A DNA stretch of 64,000 bases from Nonomuraea jabiensis (lineage in GTDB: Bacteria > Actinomycetota > Actinomycetes > Streptosporangiales > Streptosporangiaceae), in the NCBI RefSeq assembly GCF_014204795.1, contig NZ_JACHMB010000001.1:11808501-11872500 (forward strand), read 5' to 3'. The number at the start of each line of letters is the position of its first letter. The first letter of the stretch is position 1. Both the position numbers and the translations under genes were made by a program. Shown here one piece after another: positions 1 to 8,089 of this stretch. The notes beneath the pieces are model-generated. The model was not told where the DNA came from. It worked only from the letters and a program-made list of their open reading frames with translations, and searched no databases.

Positions 1-653
1 TAGCCGCGGACCCGGCACAGGAACTCCTTCTCGTCCTTGCGCAGCCCCTCGACCGTGCCGCCGCCGAATCCGGCGCAGTCGAGCTCGCTGTCGGCGCTCA
101 CCTTGCCCGGGGGGACGGACCCGACCGCGACCAGGAGGGTCGCCGTCACCGTCAGGACCACGGCCGCCGTACGGGCGAGGCGGCCCCGCCGGACGAACGC
201 GCGCCGGTGCGGGCGTACCGCGAGCAGGACCAGGATGGGGGGCGCCAGTACGTAGAGGTCCATGAATCCAGCGGAGCTCCACGGGTCCGTGCATCGCGGG
301 TCGAGGGCGTACATGAGGAGCTGCAGGAGGCTCGGGAGGAGCAGAGCGGTGGCCGCGGAGCGGGCGACGATCCGGCCGAGCCGGTCACGGCCCTTGCGGA
401 GGCTCGCGTACCAGCCCGCGAAGGCGAGGACGATCATCGGGGCGCCGCCGTACGAGTAGGGCGGCAGGCCCCGCAGTGCGCTGTCCCAGAAGCGGACGTA
501 CAGGTCGATCCGGCACCCGTACACGGTCACGAGCCCGTACAGACCGGGGGCGTCCTCGGGTTCGGACAGGAGCGCGTCGATCCGGAACAGGACGCTGGGC
601 AGCACCGCGAGCAGCAACGCCGACACCCAGAGGGCCGATGATCGTCGGGACAC
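1..653 (-). CDS. Integral membrane protein of unknown function, cut by the window edge
   Basis: This frame is open from a GTG at 653 to base 1 with no stop, giving 217 visible codons, so the C-terminus lies outside the window. The translation starts VSRRSSALWVSALLLAVLPS and has about five hydrophobic stretches, near residues 7-24, 65-80, 95-112, 128-145 and 155-170. They are followed by a polar tail with two cysteines. Codon use matches the neighbours: third positions are mostly G or C. A second in-frame GTG at 665 would add four residues; neither start has a clear ribosome binding site. I recognise no family. Small polytopic proteins like this are common in actinomycetes, and no function can be given. 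Confidence 0.6.
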   Translation of the reverse strand, partial: MSRRSSALWVSALLLAVLPSVLFRIDALLSEPEDAPGLYGLVTVYGCRIDLYVRFWDSALRGLPPYSYGGAPMIVLAFAGWYASLRKGRDRLGRIVARSAATALLLPSLLQLLMYALDPRCTDPWSSAGFMDLYVLAPPILVLLAVRPHRRAFVRRGRLARTAAVVLTVTATLLVAVGSVPPGKVSADSELDCAGFGGGTVEGLRKDEKEFLCRVRG

Positions 654-734
654 GACAGCGAACACTAAGTCATGAAATAGCCCCCATGCGAGGCGGTCCG
701 CTCAATTGTCGGTGAGGGTGGACATACTGCCCGA

Positions 735-1340
735 GTGATTGACGAGACGCAGCGCCGGTATGCCGATTTCCTGCAGCGCAACCCGTATCTCACGCAGGCC
801 ACCTGCTGGACCGTCGTGCAGCCGATCGCCTCCCCCTTAACCATCGAGGCCGTCGTCGAACGACTCGGTGGACGGGCTGAAGACCTGGAGCCCGAGCCCG
901 ATGACGATGTGGACGAAGCCGACTACGAAGGGGTTTTCTATATCAGCCAGGACGACGCGTCGTTCATCCTTTACGAAAGCAACGGCTACCAGGGCATCCG
1001 TCCGGAGGTGTTGCGGCGGCTGAGTGACGGAGCCCGCGTGCTGAGCCTTTTCTGGAACGTCAACGGGACCACCAGGCTGATGTACGCCGCTTACGGCACG
1101 ATTGTCACCGCGCTGGACCCGATGTTTCCCGGTGAGCGATGGGGTGAGACGCCGCACGCGCTCGACGCGGAGCTCGCGGTCCTGGAGGCGGCGGCCGGAG
1201 GTGGCCGCTGGCAGGCGGCCGCGATGGCCGTCGTCGAAGCCGTCACCGGGGTGAGACTCGATCTGCCTGACGCGAGCGCGCCTCGGCTGCTGCTGGAGGA
1301 GACCATCCCGGATGACCCGCCAACGCCTACGTCGCGGTAA
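735..1340 (+). CDS. DUF6461 family protein
   Basis: A 201-residue soluble protein starting at a GTG preceded by a weak GAGGGTGGA-like ribosome binding site. The middle segment (about residues 95-140: LSDGARVLSLFWNVNG, then a Tyr-Ala-rich strand and an Asp-Pro-Met-Phe-Pro stretch followed by RWG) matches the pattern I associate with DUF6461, an actinomycete family of unknown function. Residues 51-63 are very acidic. The C-terminal 30 residues are proline-rich and probably disordered. It stands alone, divergent from the membrane protein on its left. There is no signal peptide or membrane segment, so it is probably cytoplasmic. The family call comes from remembered sequence patterns; no function is known. 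Confidence 0.6.
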   Translation: MIDETQRRYADFLQRNPYLTQATCWTVVQPIASPLTIEAVVERLGGRAEDLEPEPDDDVDEADYEGVFYISQDDASFILYESNGYQGIRPEVLRRLSDGARVLSLFWNVNGTTRLMYAAYGTIVTALDPMFPGERWGETPHALDAELAVLEAAAGGGRWQAAAMAVVEAVTGVRLDLPDASAPRLLLEETIPDDPPTPTSR

Positions 1341-1468
1341 CCGGGCGAACCGCTGGCCCGGGAGGCGCTCGACCGGCGGCGGTGATGCGAGGCGAGCGGC
1401 GGCCGGCCGGGCTGCTGCGCCCGCCGAGTGATCTGGTCAACGAGCGCGTACAGCGCGACGATCACCCC

Positions 1469-1900
1469 ATGGACACGCAGGAGATCGCCGATCGACTCGA
1501 AATCACCGGACTGCTGGCCCGCTACACCCGCGCCATCGACTCCGGCCAGTGGGACCTGCTCGACCAGGTGTTCAGCCCGGACGCGGTGATCGACTACCGC
1601 GCCACCGGCGGCATCAGGGGCACGCGGGACGAGGTCAAGGCCTGGCTCGCCGAGGTGCTGCCGCACTGGCCGGGGCGGCTGCACCTCATCGGGGCCCCGA
1701 CCATCGACTTCCGGGACGGCGAGGCGGTCGTGAGCGCCCCCTTCACCGACACCCTCGCCCCCACCAGGGACATGGTCACCGCGGACACCGAGGGCTTCCT
1801 GCACGGCGGCGGCTGGTACCACCATCGGCTGCGGCGCACCTCCGGCGGGTGGCGCAGCGTGGAGCTGGTGGAGGAGCAGGCCTGGCGCACCGCCCGGTAA
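1469..1900 (+). CDS. SnoaL-like / NTF2-fold protein
   Basis: A 143-residue single-domain protein. It begins with a helix (MDTQEIADRLEITGLLARYT), then RAIDSGQWDLLDQVFSPDAV, the signature start of the SnoaL-like (SnoaL_4) cone-shaped fold seen in polyketide cyclases, ketosteroid isomerase relatives and small dehydratases. Length suits one such domain. I start at the ATG at 1469 because the family begins there; the frame is open back to 1382 but that extension is unlike the family. The tail converges on the amidohydrolase gene, 18 bp apart. The catalytic role is not assignable: many members bind small molecules without a known reaction. Confidence 0.75.
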   Translation: MDTQEIADRLEITGLLARYTRAIDSGQWDLLDQVFSPDAVIDYRATGGIRGTRDEVKAWLAEVLPHWPGRLHLIGAPTIDFRDGEAVVSAPFTDTLAPTRDMVTADTEGFLHGGGWYHHRLRRTSGGWRSVELVEEQAWRTAR

Positions 1901-1918
1901 GGCAGCCACTCCCGTCAG

Positions 1919-2884
1919 CTAAAGGCCATGGAGGCGTAGCAGGTTCTCCCCCAGGATCTTGCGTTTGGCCTGGTCGGTGAGCTGCGGGTAGCCGTAGCCG
2001 TCGCACAGGTCCTGGGGGATCCGGAAGTCCCTGAACGCCCTCAGCGCCCACTGCGGGTGGAAGATGGGCGCCTCCGAGCCGTAGACGATCTTGTCTTCGC
2101 CGCACCAGAAGAGCAGCTTGCCGATGATCTCGGCGAACATCCTGGGCGCCCGGACGATGAAGTTGATTGTGGCGGCCAGGCTGGCGTACAGGTTGGGGTA
2201 GCGGATGAGCTGCCAGCAGGTCTCGTCCAGGAACGGCAGGCCGACGTGGAAGATGACGAAGTTGATGTCGGGGAAGTTCGCGGCGGCGCCGTCCATGTCC
2301 CATGTCTGCGTGTGCTCGATCGGCTGCGGGCCCAGCGGCACGCCCTTGTGCACGCCGATCAGGTTGACGCCCAGGTCGCGGGCCTTCTCGAAGATCGGGT
2401 AGGCCACCCGGGGGTCGTCCATGCGCCACGGGTACGGCGTGCCGTAGTCGTAGCGGACGTTGTACAGCTTGAACGCCTTGGCGTTGAACTCCCCCACCTG
2501 GCGCTCCATCAGGTCGAGCGCCCTGCGGCCCTCCAGCGGATTGACCGTGCCCCAGAAGATCGTGCGCTCCGGGTCGCGGGCGGCCAGCTCGGCGCACTCC
2601 TGCCAGGGCGACAGGCCGTCGTGGTAGAGGTCGGTGAGCGGGAGCGGCATCGCCACCAGCATGTCCGTGTCGGACTCCGCATAGACCATGCGGTGGATGT
2701 CGTCGATCGTCCACCGGCGCAGGAACTCCTCGGGCGGCAGCTTGGTCTCGCCGTCTGGGGTGAGCGTGGCGTGGAAGGCGTACAGGTGGTTGGAGAACAT
2801 CCGGCCCGCGTCGCCGTAGGCGTTCCCGGCCTCGAAGTTGAAGACGTGGGCCACGCTGTCGAACACGAAGAAGTCGTCGATCAT
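1919..2884 (-). CDS. Amidohydrolase family protein (Amidohydro_2, ACMSD-like)
   Basis: A 321-residue TIM-barrel amidohydrolase of the ACMSD/2-amino-3-carboxymuconate decarboxylase-like group. It starts MIDDFFVFDSVAHVFNFEAG, has GVHKG and FHVGLPF segments in the barrel and ends with a YGSEAP segment where the family usually has GSD. The first metal motif is D-S-V-A-H rather than the usual D-x-H-x-H, so metal binding may differ. The ATG overlaps the stop of the upstream MIP18-type gene by four bases, so both are translated from one message. An IclR regulator reads away upstream, suggesting control by a small organic or aromatic acid. Decarboxylation or ring hydrolysis in aromatic acid catabolism is plausible but inferred. 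Confidence 0.8.
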   Translation of the reverse strand: MIDDFFVFDSVAHVFNFEAGNAYGDAGRMFSNHLYAFHATLTPDGETKLPPEEFLRRWTIDDIHRMVYAESDTDMLVAMPLPLTDLYHDGLSPWQECAELAARDPERTIFWGTVNPLEGRRALDLMERQVGEFNAKAFKLYNVRYDYGTPYPWRMDDPRVAYPIFEKARDLGVNLIGVHKGVPLGPQPIEHTQTWDMDGAAANFPDINFVIFHVGLPFLDETCWQLIRYPNLYASLAATINFIVRAPRMFAEIIGKLLFWCGEDKIVYGSEAPIFHPQWALRAFRDFRIPQDLCDGYGYPQLTDQAKRKILGENLLRLHGL

Positions 2885-3246
2885 CGAAGCTCCCTGCGGA
2901 TGTAGTCCTCCTTGTCGGGCACCTGCGCGGGGGCGGGCAGGAAGCGCAGCAGGCGGGCCGCCCTCGGGGAGAGCCGGTCCACCGTCCACGCCTCGTCCCA
3001 GACGACCTCCACCTCGGCCTCGCGCACGCCGGGCTGCTCCTGGATGCGGTCGCGGACCTCCGTGATCACCCGGGCGGCGAACGGGCACCAGCCCGAGGTC
3101 AGCAGCAGCTCCACCCTGGCCCGGCCGCCGGCCGTCTCGACCGACCTCACCAGGCCCATCTCCACGACCGAGATGCCTTTCTCCCGGCAGCACGGGTCAT
3201 AGACCTCAGACAGCGCCTGCCTAGCCCAATGCGGTATTTCCGACAT
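2881..3246 (-). CDS. MIP18/DUF59 family iron-sulfur assembly factor
   Basis: A 121-residue protein with the DUF59 (MIP18/SufT-like) domain: an N-terminal helix with DPC (YDPCCREKGISVVEMGLV), a beta segment, then TSGWCPFAARVITEVRDRI carrying the conserved cysteine. Such proteins help load iron-sulfur clusters onto client proteins. It is the first gene of a two-gene operon and overlaps the amidohydrolase start by four bases. I chose the ATG at 3246, preceded by GAGGAA almost touching it; the frame is open further upstream without family similarity. Pairing with a catabolic amidohydrolase suggests a pathway partner elsewhere carries an iron-sulfur cluster. That link is inference. Confidence 0.75.
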   Translation of the reverse strand: MSEIPHWARQALSEVYDPCCREKGISVVEMGLVRSVETAGGRARVELLLTSGWCPFAARVITEVRDRIQEQPGVREAEVEVVWDEAWTVDRLSPRAARLLRFLPAPAQVPDKEDYIRRELR

Positions 3247-3386
3247 TTCCTCATCATCGGACCGGTGTCCGGACCTGAACAGATGGCATGACAGGTCGAG
3301 ACCCGTACCCGTCACGGCGGCCGACGGCTGCAAGCTCGGTCCTTCACGTAAGGGCGGAGAAGCCGGCGCGGCGGCATGCTGTATGG

Positions 3387-4124
3387 ATGACCGGGGAAGA
3401 ACCCAGCGATCTGATCCGCAGCGTCTCACGCGCGCTCCGCGTGCTGGAAGAGGTCTCGCGTGCCGACCGGCCGCTGTCGGTCAAGGTCATCGCCCGCCGA
3501 TGCGGCCTGAACCTGTCCACCTCGTACCACCTCGTCCGGACCCTGTGCTACGAGGGCTACCTGCACCGGCTGCCCGACGGCGACTACCTGCCGGGCTCGC
3601 AGGTGGCCGAGCGGTTCCACGAGATGCTGGAGTCGTTCGAGCGGCCGCCGCGCGCCTCGGAGGTGCTGCGGCACCTGGCCGACGCCTCCGGCCACACCGC
3701 CTACCTGGCCCAGCTCGCCGACGGGCGGCTGATGGTGGTGGAGGTGGCGGAGGGGCCGCGCTCGCCGTGGCTGGAGGACCTGCAGGCGGGCCTGGAGACG
3801 GCGCCGCACGCCACCGCGCTCGGCAAGGCGCTGCTGCTGTCCCTCCCGCCCCATGTCCGGCGCGGCGTGCTCACCGGGCACGGCATGCGCCGCTTCACCT
3901 CCGTGACCCCTTCCAGCGTGGAGGAGCTGGAGGAGGAGCTGGCGGGGTTACGGCCCGGGCAGGTGGTGGAGGAGCACGGGCAGTTCAGGGAGGACGTGGC
4001 GTGTGCGGGCGCGGTCGTGCCCGGGACGCAGTGGGCGATCGGCATCTCGGCCCGCGGCCTGACCGTCCCGACGCCCGCCGCCGCCCACCTGGCCCTCGCG
4101 GTCCGGGACCTGGCGGGCCCATAA
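3387..4124 (+). CDS. IclR family transcriptional regulator
   Basis: A 245-residue regulator. Residues about 8-70 form the IclR winged helix (SRALRVLEEVSRADRPLSVK, then a recognition helix LNLSTSYHLVRTLCYEGYL), followed by the GAF-like effector domain with the typical ATALGKALLLSLP segment. It reads away from the MIP18/amidohydrolase operon, with 140 bp between the two starts, so that gap probably holds its operator and it is the likely local regulator. Members sense aromatic or short organic acids. The ATG at 3387 is chosen because the domain begins there; the frame extends 33 codons upstream without similarity. Confidence 0.88.
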   Translation: MTGEEPSDLIRSVSRALRVLEEVSRADRPLSVKVIARRCGLNLSTSYHLVRTLCYEGYLHRLPDGDYLPGSQVAERFHEMLESFERPPRASEVLRHLADASGHTAYLAQLADGRLMVVEVAEGPRSPWLEDLQAGLETAPHATALGKALLLSLPPHVRRGVLTGHGMRRFTSVTPSSVEELEEELAGLRPGQVVEEHGQFREDVACAGAVVPGTQWAIGISARGLTVPTPAAAHLALAVRDLAGP

Positions 4125-4165
4125 TCCGTTGCCCTCGGGTGCGGCTCTTCGCCAGTCTGGGCGGC

Positions 4166-4738
4166 ATGAACGTGCCCTACCGGCAGATCCGTGCCGCCTA
4201 CACCGGGGAGTCGATCACCGTCTACCAGGCTTACGACGCCGCCATCGCCGGGCCCGCCGTGGCGGCGCAGCGGTTCGTGGCGCCGTTCAAGCGCGAGCGG
4301 ATGACGTGGATCAAGCCGTCGTTCCTGTGGATGATGTACCGGTGCGGGTGGGCGACCAAGCCCGGCCAGGAGCGGGTGCTGGCCGTCTCGCTGTCACGGG
4401 AGGGGTTCGAGTGGGCGCTGGCGCACTCGTGCCTGAGCCATGACGACCGCCGTCCCGGCTGGGCGGACCGCGTGCGGCGCAGCCCGGTGCGGATCCAGTG
4501 GGATCCCGAGCGCGGGCTGCGGCACCAGGCGCTGCCGTACCGGTCGATCCAGATCGGGCTGTCCGGCGAGGCCGTGCGGCGCTACGTCGACGAGTGGACG
4601 CTGGCGATCACCGACATCACCGACCGCGTGCGGGAGGTGCGTGCGGCGGTCACGGCGCGGGCGGACGCGAGCGGGCTGCTGCCCGTGGAGCGGCCCTATC
4701 CCCTGACTGAGGAGATCCGGGAGACAATCGGGGCATGA
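4166..4738 (+). CDS. DUF4291 family protein
   Basis: A 190-residue soluble protein with the DUF4291 pattern: PYRQIRAAYTGESITVYQAY at the N-terminus, then a KRERMTWIKPSFLWMMYRCG segment, then QWDPER and a C-terminal helix. The family is widespread in actinomycetes and fungi and has no established function. Its TGA overlaps the ATG of the next gene (4735), so the two are translationally coupled. No signal peptide or membrane segment is seen. The IclR gene upstream ends 41 bp before and may be co-transcribed. Confidence 0.82.
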   Translation: MNVPYRQIRAAYTGESITVYQAYDAAIAGPAVAAQRFVAPFKRERMTWIKPSFLWMMYRCGWATKPGQERVLAVSLSREGFEWALAHSCLSHDDRRPGWADRVRRSPVRIQWDPERGLRHQALPYRSIQIGLSGEAVRRYVDEWTLAITDITDRVREVRAAVTARADASGLLPVERPYPLTEEIRETIGA

Positions 4739-5391
4739 GGGTGATCCTGTTCGGGGCGACCGGGATGGTCGGGCGCGGGGTGCTGAGGGAATGCCTGCTC
4801 GACGACCGGGTGGACGCCGTGCTCACCGTCGGGCGCGCCCCGACGGGGGTCGTCCACGGCAAGCTGCGCGAGATCACCCACCGCGACCTGCTCGACCTCG
4901 CCCCGATCGAGGCCGAGCTGGCCGGCTACGACGCCTGCTTCTTCTGCCTCGGGGTCTCCTCGGCGGGCATGAGCGAGCAGGACTACCGGCGGATCACCTA
5001 CGACGTCACCCTGTCCGCCGGCCGGACGCTCGCCCGGCTCAACCCCGGCTCGACGTTCGTGTACGTGTCCGGCGCCGGCACCGACGCCCAAGGGCGCTCG
5101 ATGTGGGCCAGGGTGAAGGGCGCGACCGAGAACGCGCTGCTGGAGCTGCCGTTCGAGGCCTACATGTTCCGGCCCGGCTACATCCAGCCGATGCACGGCA
5201 TCACGTCGCGGACCCGGGTCTACCGGCTGGCGTACGTGGTGACGCGGCCCCTCTATCCGATCCTGCGGCGGCTGTTCGCGTCGGCGGTCACCACGACGGA
5301 GCGCATCGGCCGGGCCATGATCGCGGTCGCCGAGCGCGGCGCGCCCAAGCGCGTCCTCGGCCCGTCCGACATCAACGCGCTGGCCGCCTAG
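4735..5391 (+). CDS. NAD(P)-binding Rossmann-fold protein (HTATIP2/TIP30-like)
   Basis: A 218-residue atypical short-chain dehydrogenase. The N-terminus MRVILFGATGMVGRGVLREC carries the GATGxxG dinucleotide-binding loop. FVYVSGAGTD and a WARVKGATENAL stretch (K at the usual catalytic lysine place) follow, then a FRPGYIQP segment typical of nucleoside-diphosphate-sugar epimerase-like and HTATIP2-like proteins. The tyrosine of the classic YxxxK motif is not evident, so oxidoreductase activity is uncertain. The start overlaps the end of the DUF4291 gene by four bases (ATGA), which fixes the start. The substrate is unknown. Confidence 0.8.
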   Translation: MRVILFGATGMVGRGVLRECLLDDRVDAVLTVGRAPTGVVHGKLREITHRDLLDLAPIEAELAGYDACFFCLGVSSAGMSEQDYRRITYDVTLSAGRTLARLNPGSTFVYVSGAGTDAQGRSMWARVKGATENALLELPFEAYMFRPGYIQPMHGITSRTRVYRLAYVVTRPLYPILRRLFASAVTTTERIGRAMIAVAERGAPKRVLGPSDINALAA

Positions 5392-5467
5392 CCGGTCAGC
5401 ACACCATGGTGGAATAACTGAGCGGGGCTGTGCGCTACCGTATCCGTCAAAGATTCAACAGTCATGG

Positions 5468-6556
5468 ATGGTGACTAAAGTGCAGTTCGGAATCTTCAGT
5501 GTGGGCGACGTCACCACTGACCCCACCACGGGCAGGACGCCGACGGAGCACGAGCGGATCAAGGCGATGGTGGCGATCGCGCTCAAGGCCGAGGAGGTCG
5601 GGCTCGACGTGTTCGCGACCGGCGAGCACCACAACCCGCCCTTCGTGCCGTCCTCGCCGACCACCATGCTGGGCTACATCGCGGCCAAGACGGAGCGCCT
5701 GATCCTGTCCACCGCCACCACGTTGATCACGACCAACGACCCCGTGAAGATCGCCGAGGACTTCGCCATGCTGCAGCACCTGGCGGACGGCCGGGTGGAC
5801 CTCATGCTGGGCCGGGGCAACACCGGGCCCGTCTACCCGTGGTTCGGGCAGGACATCAGGCAGGGCATCCCGCTCGCCGTCGAGAACTACTCCCTGCTGC
5901 ACAAGCTCTGGCACGAGGACGTCGTGGACTGGGAGGGGCGCTTCCGCACCCCGCTGCAGGGCTTCACCTCGACGCCGCGCCCGCTGGACGGGGTGCCGCC
6001 GTTCGTGTGGCACGGCTCGATCCGCAGCCCCGAGATCGCCGAGCAGGCCGCCTACTACGGCGACGGCTTCTTCGCCAACAACATCTTCTGGCCGAAGGAG
6101 CACTTCATGCGCCTGATCCACCTCTACCGGCAGCGCTACGCGCACTACGGCCACGGCACGGCGGAGCAGGCCGTCGTGGGCCTGGGCGGCCAGGTGTTCA
6201 TGCGCAAGAACTCGCAGGACGCGGTGCGCGAGTTCCGCCCGTACTTCGACGTCGCCCCCGTGTACGGCCACGGGCCGTCGCTGGAGGAGTTCATGGCGGA
6301 GACGCCGCTCACCGTGGGCAGCCCGCAGCAGGTCATCGACAGGACCCTCGAGTTCAGGGACTACTTCGGCGACTACCAGCGCCAGTTGTTCCTGATGGAC
6401 CACGCGGGCCTGCCGCTGAAGACCGTGCTGGAGCAGCTCGACATTCTCGGCGAGGAGGTCGTGCCGGTGCTGCGCAAGGAGTTCGCCAAGGACCGTCCCG
6501 CCGAGGTGCCGGACGGCCCCACCCACGCGGCCCGCGTCCCGGCCGTCACCGCCTGA
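5468..6556 (+). CDS. FMN-dependent luciferase-like monooxygenase, CE1758 type
   Basis: A 362-residue bacterial luciferase-like TIM-barrel flavoprotein. Visible features are GLDVFATGEHHNPPFVPSSP, STATTLITTNDPVKIAEDFA, and DLMLGRGNTGPVYPWFG, all characteristic of the CE1758 subgroup (named after Corynebacterium efficiens). It uses reduced FMN, supplied by a partner reductase, and oxygen; the substrate is unknown. The next gene, 23 bp downstream, encodes a CE1759-type FMN reductase, the usual partner, so the pair forms a two-component monooxygenase. An ATG at 5468 opens the frame; another ATG at 5464 is out of frame. The ribosome binding site is weak. Confidence 0.88.
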   Translation: MVTKVQFGIFSVGDVTTDPTTGRTPTEHERIKAMVAIALKAEEVGLDVFATGEHHNPPFVPSSPTTMLGYIAAKTERLILSTATTLITTNDPVKIAEDFAMLQHLADGRVDLMLGRGNTGPVYPWFGQDIRQGIPLAVENYSLLHKLWHEDVVDWEGRFRTPLQGFTSTPRPLDGVPPFVWHGSIRSPEIAEQAAYYGDGFFANNIFWPKEHFMRLIHLYRQRYAHYGHGTAEQAVVGLGGQVFMRKNSQDAVREFRPYFDVAPVYGHGPSLEEFMAETPLTVGSPQQVIDRTLEFRDYFGDYQRQLFLMDHAGLPLKTVLEQLDILGEEVVPVLRKEFAKDRPAEVPDGPTHAARVPAVTA

Positions 6557-6579
6557 CCACCGGAAAGGAGATCGACCAG

Positions 6580-7194
6580 ATGAAGCTCGCCGTCGTCACC
6601 GCGGGGCTGACCCAGCCCTCCTCCAGCCGCCTGCTCGCCGACCGCCTGGCGGAGGCCGTCACGCGGCAGGCGCAGGCCGAGGTACGCGTGATCGAGCTGC
6701 GCGACCTCGCCGTGGACATCGCGAACAACTTCGTGACCGGCTTCCCCAACGCCCGGCTGCGCGAGGCGATCGAGGCGGTGACGGAGGCCGACGGGCTCAT
6801 CGCGGTCACGCCGATCTTCAGCGGCTCGTACAGCGGCCTGTTCAAGTCGTTCTTCGACGTGATCGACAACGGGGCGCTGGCGGGCAAGCCCGTGCTGATC
6901 GCCGCCACCGGCGGCACGGCCCGGCACTCGCTGGCGCTGGAGCACGCGCTGCGCCCGCTCTTCGCCTACCTGCGCGCCGTCGTCGTCCCCACCGCCGTGT
7001 ACGCGGCCTCGGAGGACTGGGGCGGCGCGGCCGACGCCTTCACCGACGGTCTCGGTCCGCGCATCGCCCGCGCCGCCGAGGAACTGGCCGACCTGCTGCT
7101 GCACCGCAGGCCCAGGGCCCAGGCCAAGGAGGAGGCCGAGGAGGAGGTCGTCCCGTTCGAGCAGCAGCTGGCCGCGCTGCGGCCGTTGGGTTAG
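6580..7194 (+). CDS. NADPH-dependent FMN reductase, CE1759 type
   Basis: A 204-residue flavodoxin-like reductase. It starts MKLAVVTAGLTQPSSSRLLA, with the phosphate-binding loop of the NADPH-dependent FMN reductase family, then ADGLIAVTPIFSGSYSGLFK and a Gly-rich IAATGGTARHSLALEH loop. An AAAGGAG site nine bases before the ATG supports this start. It follows the luciferase-like monooxygenase by 23 bp and most likely supplies it with reduced FMN. The last 25 residues are rich in Glu, Lys and Arg and probably flexible. It resembles the CE1759 subgroup that normally sits beside CE1758. Confidence 0.88.
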   Translation: MKLAVVTAGLTQPSSSRLLADRLAEAVTRQAQAEVRVIELRDLAVDIANNFVTGFPNARLREAIEAVTEADGLIAVTPIFSGSYSGLFKSFFDVIDNGALAGKPVLIAATGGTARHSLALEHALRPLFAYLRAVVVPTAVYAASEDWGGAADAFTDGLGPRIARAAEELADLLLHRRPRAQAKEEAEEEVVPFEQQLAALRPLG

Positions 7195-7218
7195 TTTTCA
7201 CAACATGAGCCCCGTGGG

Positions 7219-7259
7219 TTGACTTATCGGAGTATGGTTCGTTAGGAAGCTTTCCTAAC
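7219..7259 (+). promoter_or_regulatory. Chitosanase promoter with overlapping palindromic operator
   Basis: TTGACT (7219-7224), a 17-base spacer and TTAGGA (7242-7247) fit a -35/-10 pair. The -10 lies inside GTTAGGAAgctTTCCTAAC (7241-7259), with perfect 8-base arms. It resembles the operator I remember for actinomycete chitosanase genes, bound by a ROK-family repressor (CsnR). The overlap with the -10 suggests repression by promoter blocking. Confidence 0.65.
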
Positions 7260-7282
7260 CTCCATCTCCTCCAGGGGCTCAT

Positions 7283-8047
7283 GTGCTGACCGCCACACTC
7301 CTGACCCTCTCCCTCGCCGTCACCGGCACCGGCCCGGCCGACCTCGACGATCCGCACAAGAAGGACATCGCCATGCAGCTGGTGTCCAGCGCGGAGAACT
7401 CCTCGCTCGACTGGAAGGCCCAGTACGGCTACATCGAGGACATCGACGACGACCGCGGCTACACGGCGGGGATCATCGGCTTCTGCTCGGGCACCGGCGA
7501 CATGCTGGAGTTAGTCGAGCTCTACACCGAGCGCAAGCCCGGCAACGTCCTCGCCAAATACCTCCCGGCCCTGCGCAAGGTGAACGGCACCGCCTCCCAC
7601 AAGGGCCTCGACCCGAACTTCACCAAGGACTGGAAGACCGCCGCCAAGGACACCGCCTTCCAGCAGGCCCAGAACGACGAGCGCGACCGCGTGTACTTCA
7701 ACCCGGCGGTCAACCAGGCCAAGCAGGACGGGCTGCGCGCGCTCGGCCAGTTCGTCTACTACGACGCCATGGTCATGCACGGGCCGGGCAGCGACAAGCT
7801 GAGCTTCGGCGGCATCAGGAAGTCGGCCCTGGTCAAGGCCAAGCCGCCCGCGCAGGGCGGGAACGAGGTGACGTACCTGAACGCGTTCCTGGACGCCAGG
7901 AAGGCGGCGATGAAGGCGGAGGAGGCGCACGAGGACACCTCGCGCGTGGACACGATGCAGCGCGTCTTCCTCAAGAACGGCAACCTCGACCTGAACCCGC
8001 CGCTGACCTGGAAGGTCTACGGCGACAGCTACACGATCAAGAAGTAG
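7283..8047 (+). CDS. Secreted GH46 chitosanase
   Basis: A 254-residue glycoside hydrolase family 46 enzyme that cuts beta-1,4 bonds in chitosan (endo-acting). The catalytic region is clear: SSAENSS (Glu38) and YIEDIDDDRGYTAGIIGF (Asp56), which align with the acid Glu22 and base Asp40 of the Streptomyces N174 enzyme. The first ~17 residues (LTATLLTLSLAVTGTG) form a short hydrophobic export signal that lacks the usual basic residues. No upstream start is possible because the frame has a stop at 7256-7258. The GTG start has AGGGG about six bases before it. It is a single-gene unit behind its own operator and ends at a strong hairpin. Confidence 0.92.
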   Translation: MLTATLLTLSLAVTGTGPADLDDPHKKDIAMQLVSSAENSSLDWKAQYGYIEDIDDDRGYTAGIIGFCSGTGDMLELVELYTERKPGNVLAKYLPALRKVNGTASHKGLDPNFTKDWKTAAKDTAFQQAQNDERDRVYFNPAVNQAKQDGLRALGQFVYYDAMVMHGPGSDKLSFGGIRKSALVKAKPPAQGGNEVTYLNAFLDARKAAMKAEEAHEDTSRVDTMQRVFLKNGNLDLNPPLTWKVYGDSYTIKK

Positions 8048-8053
8048 GGCCCC

Positions 8054-8081
8054 GGACGGGCAGGCCGGCCCCTGCCCGTCC
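8054..8081. terminator. Perfect 10-bp hairpin between convergent genes
   Basis: GGACGGGCAG (8054-8063) pairs with CTGCCCGTCC (8072-8081) around an eight-base loop. It sits seven bases after the chitosanase stop and nine bases before the stop of the opposing beta-propeller gene, so it probably ends transcription from both sides. There is no T tract, as is common in high-GC actinomycetes. Confidence 0.7.
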
Positions 8082-8089
8082 AGGGATGG

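Noticed and set aside
5460..5476. AGTCA/TGACT inverted repeat over the start of the luciferase-like gene
   Set aside because: Five-base arms with a seven-base gap overlapping the start codon are too weak to call an operator.
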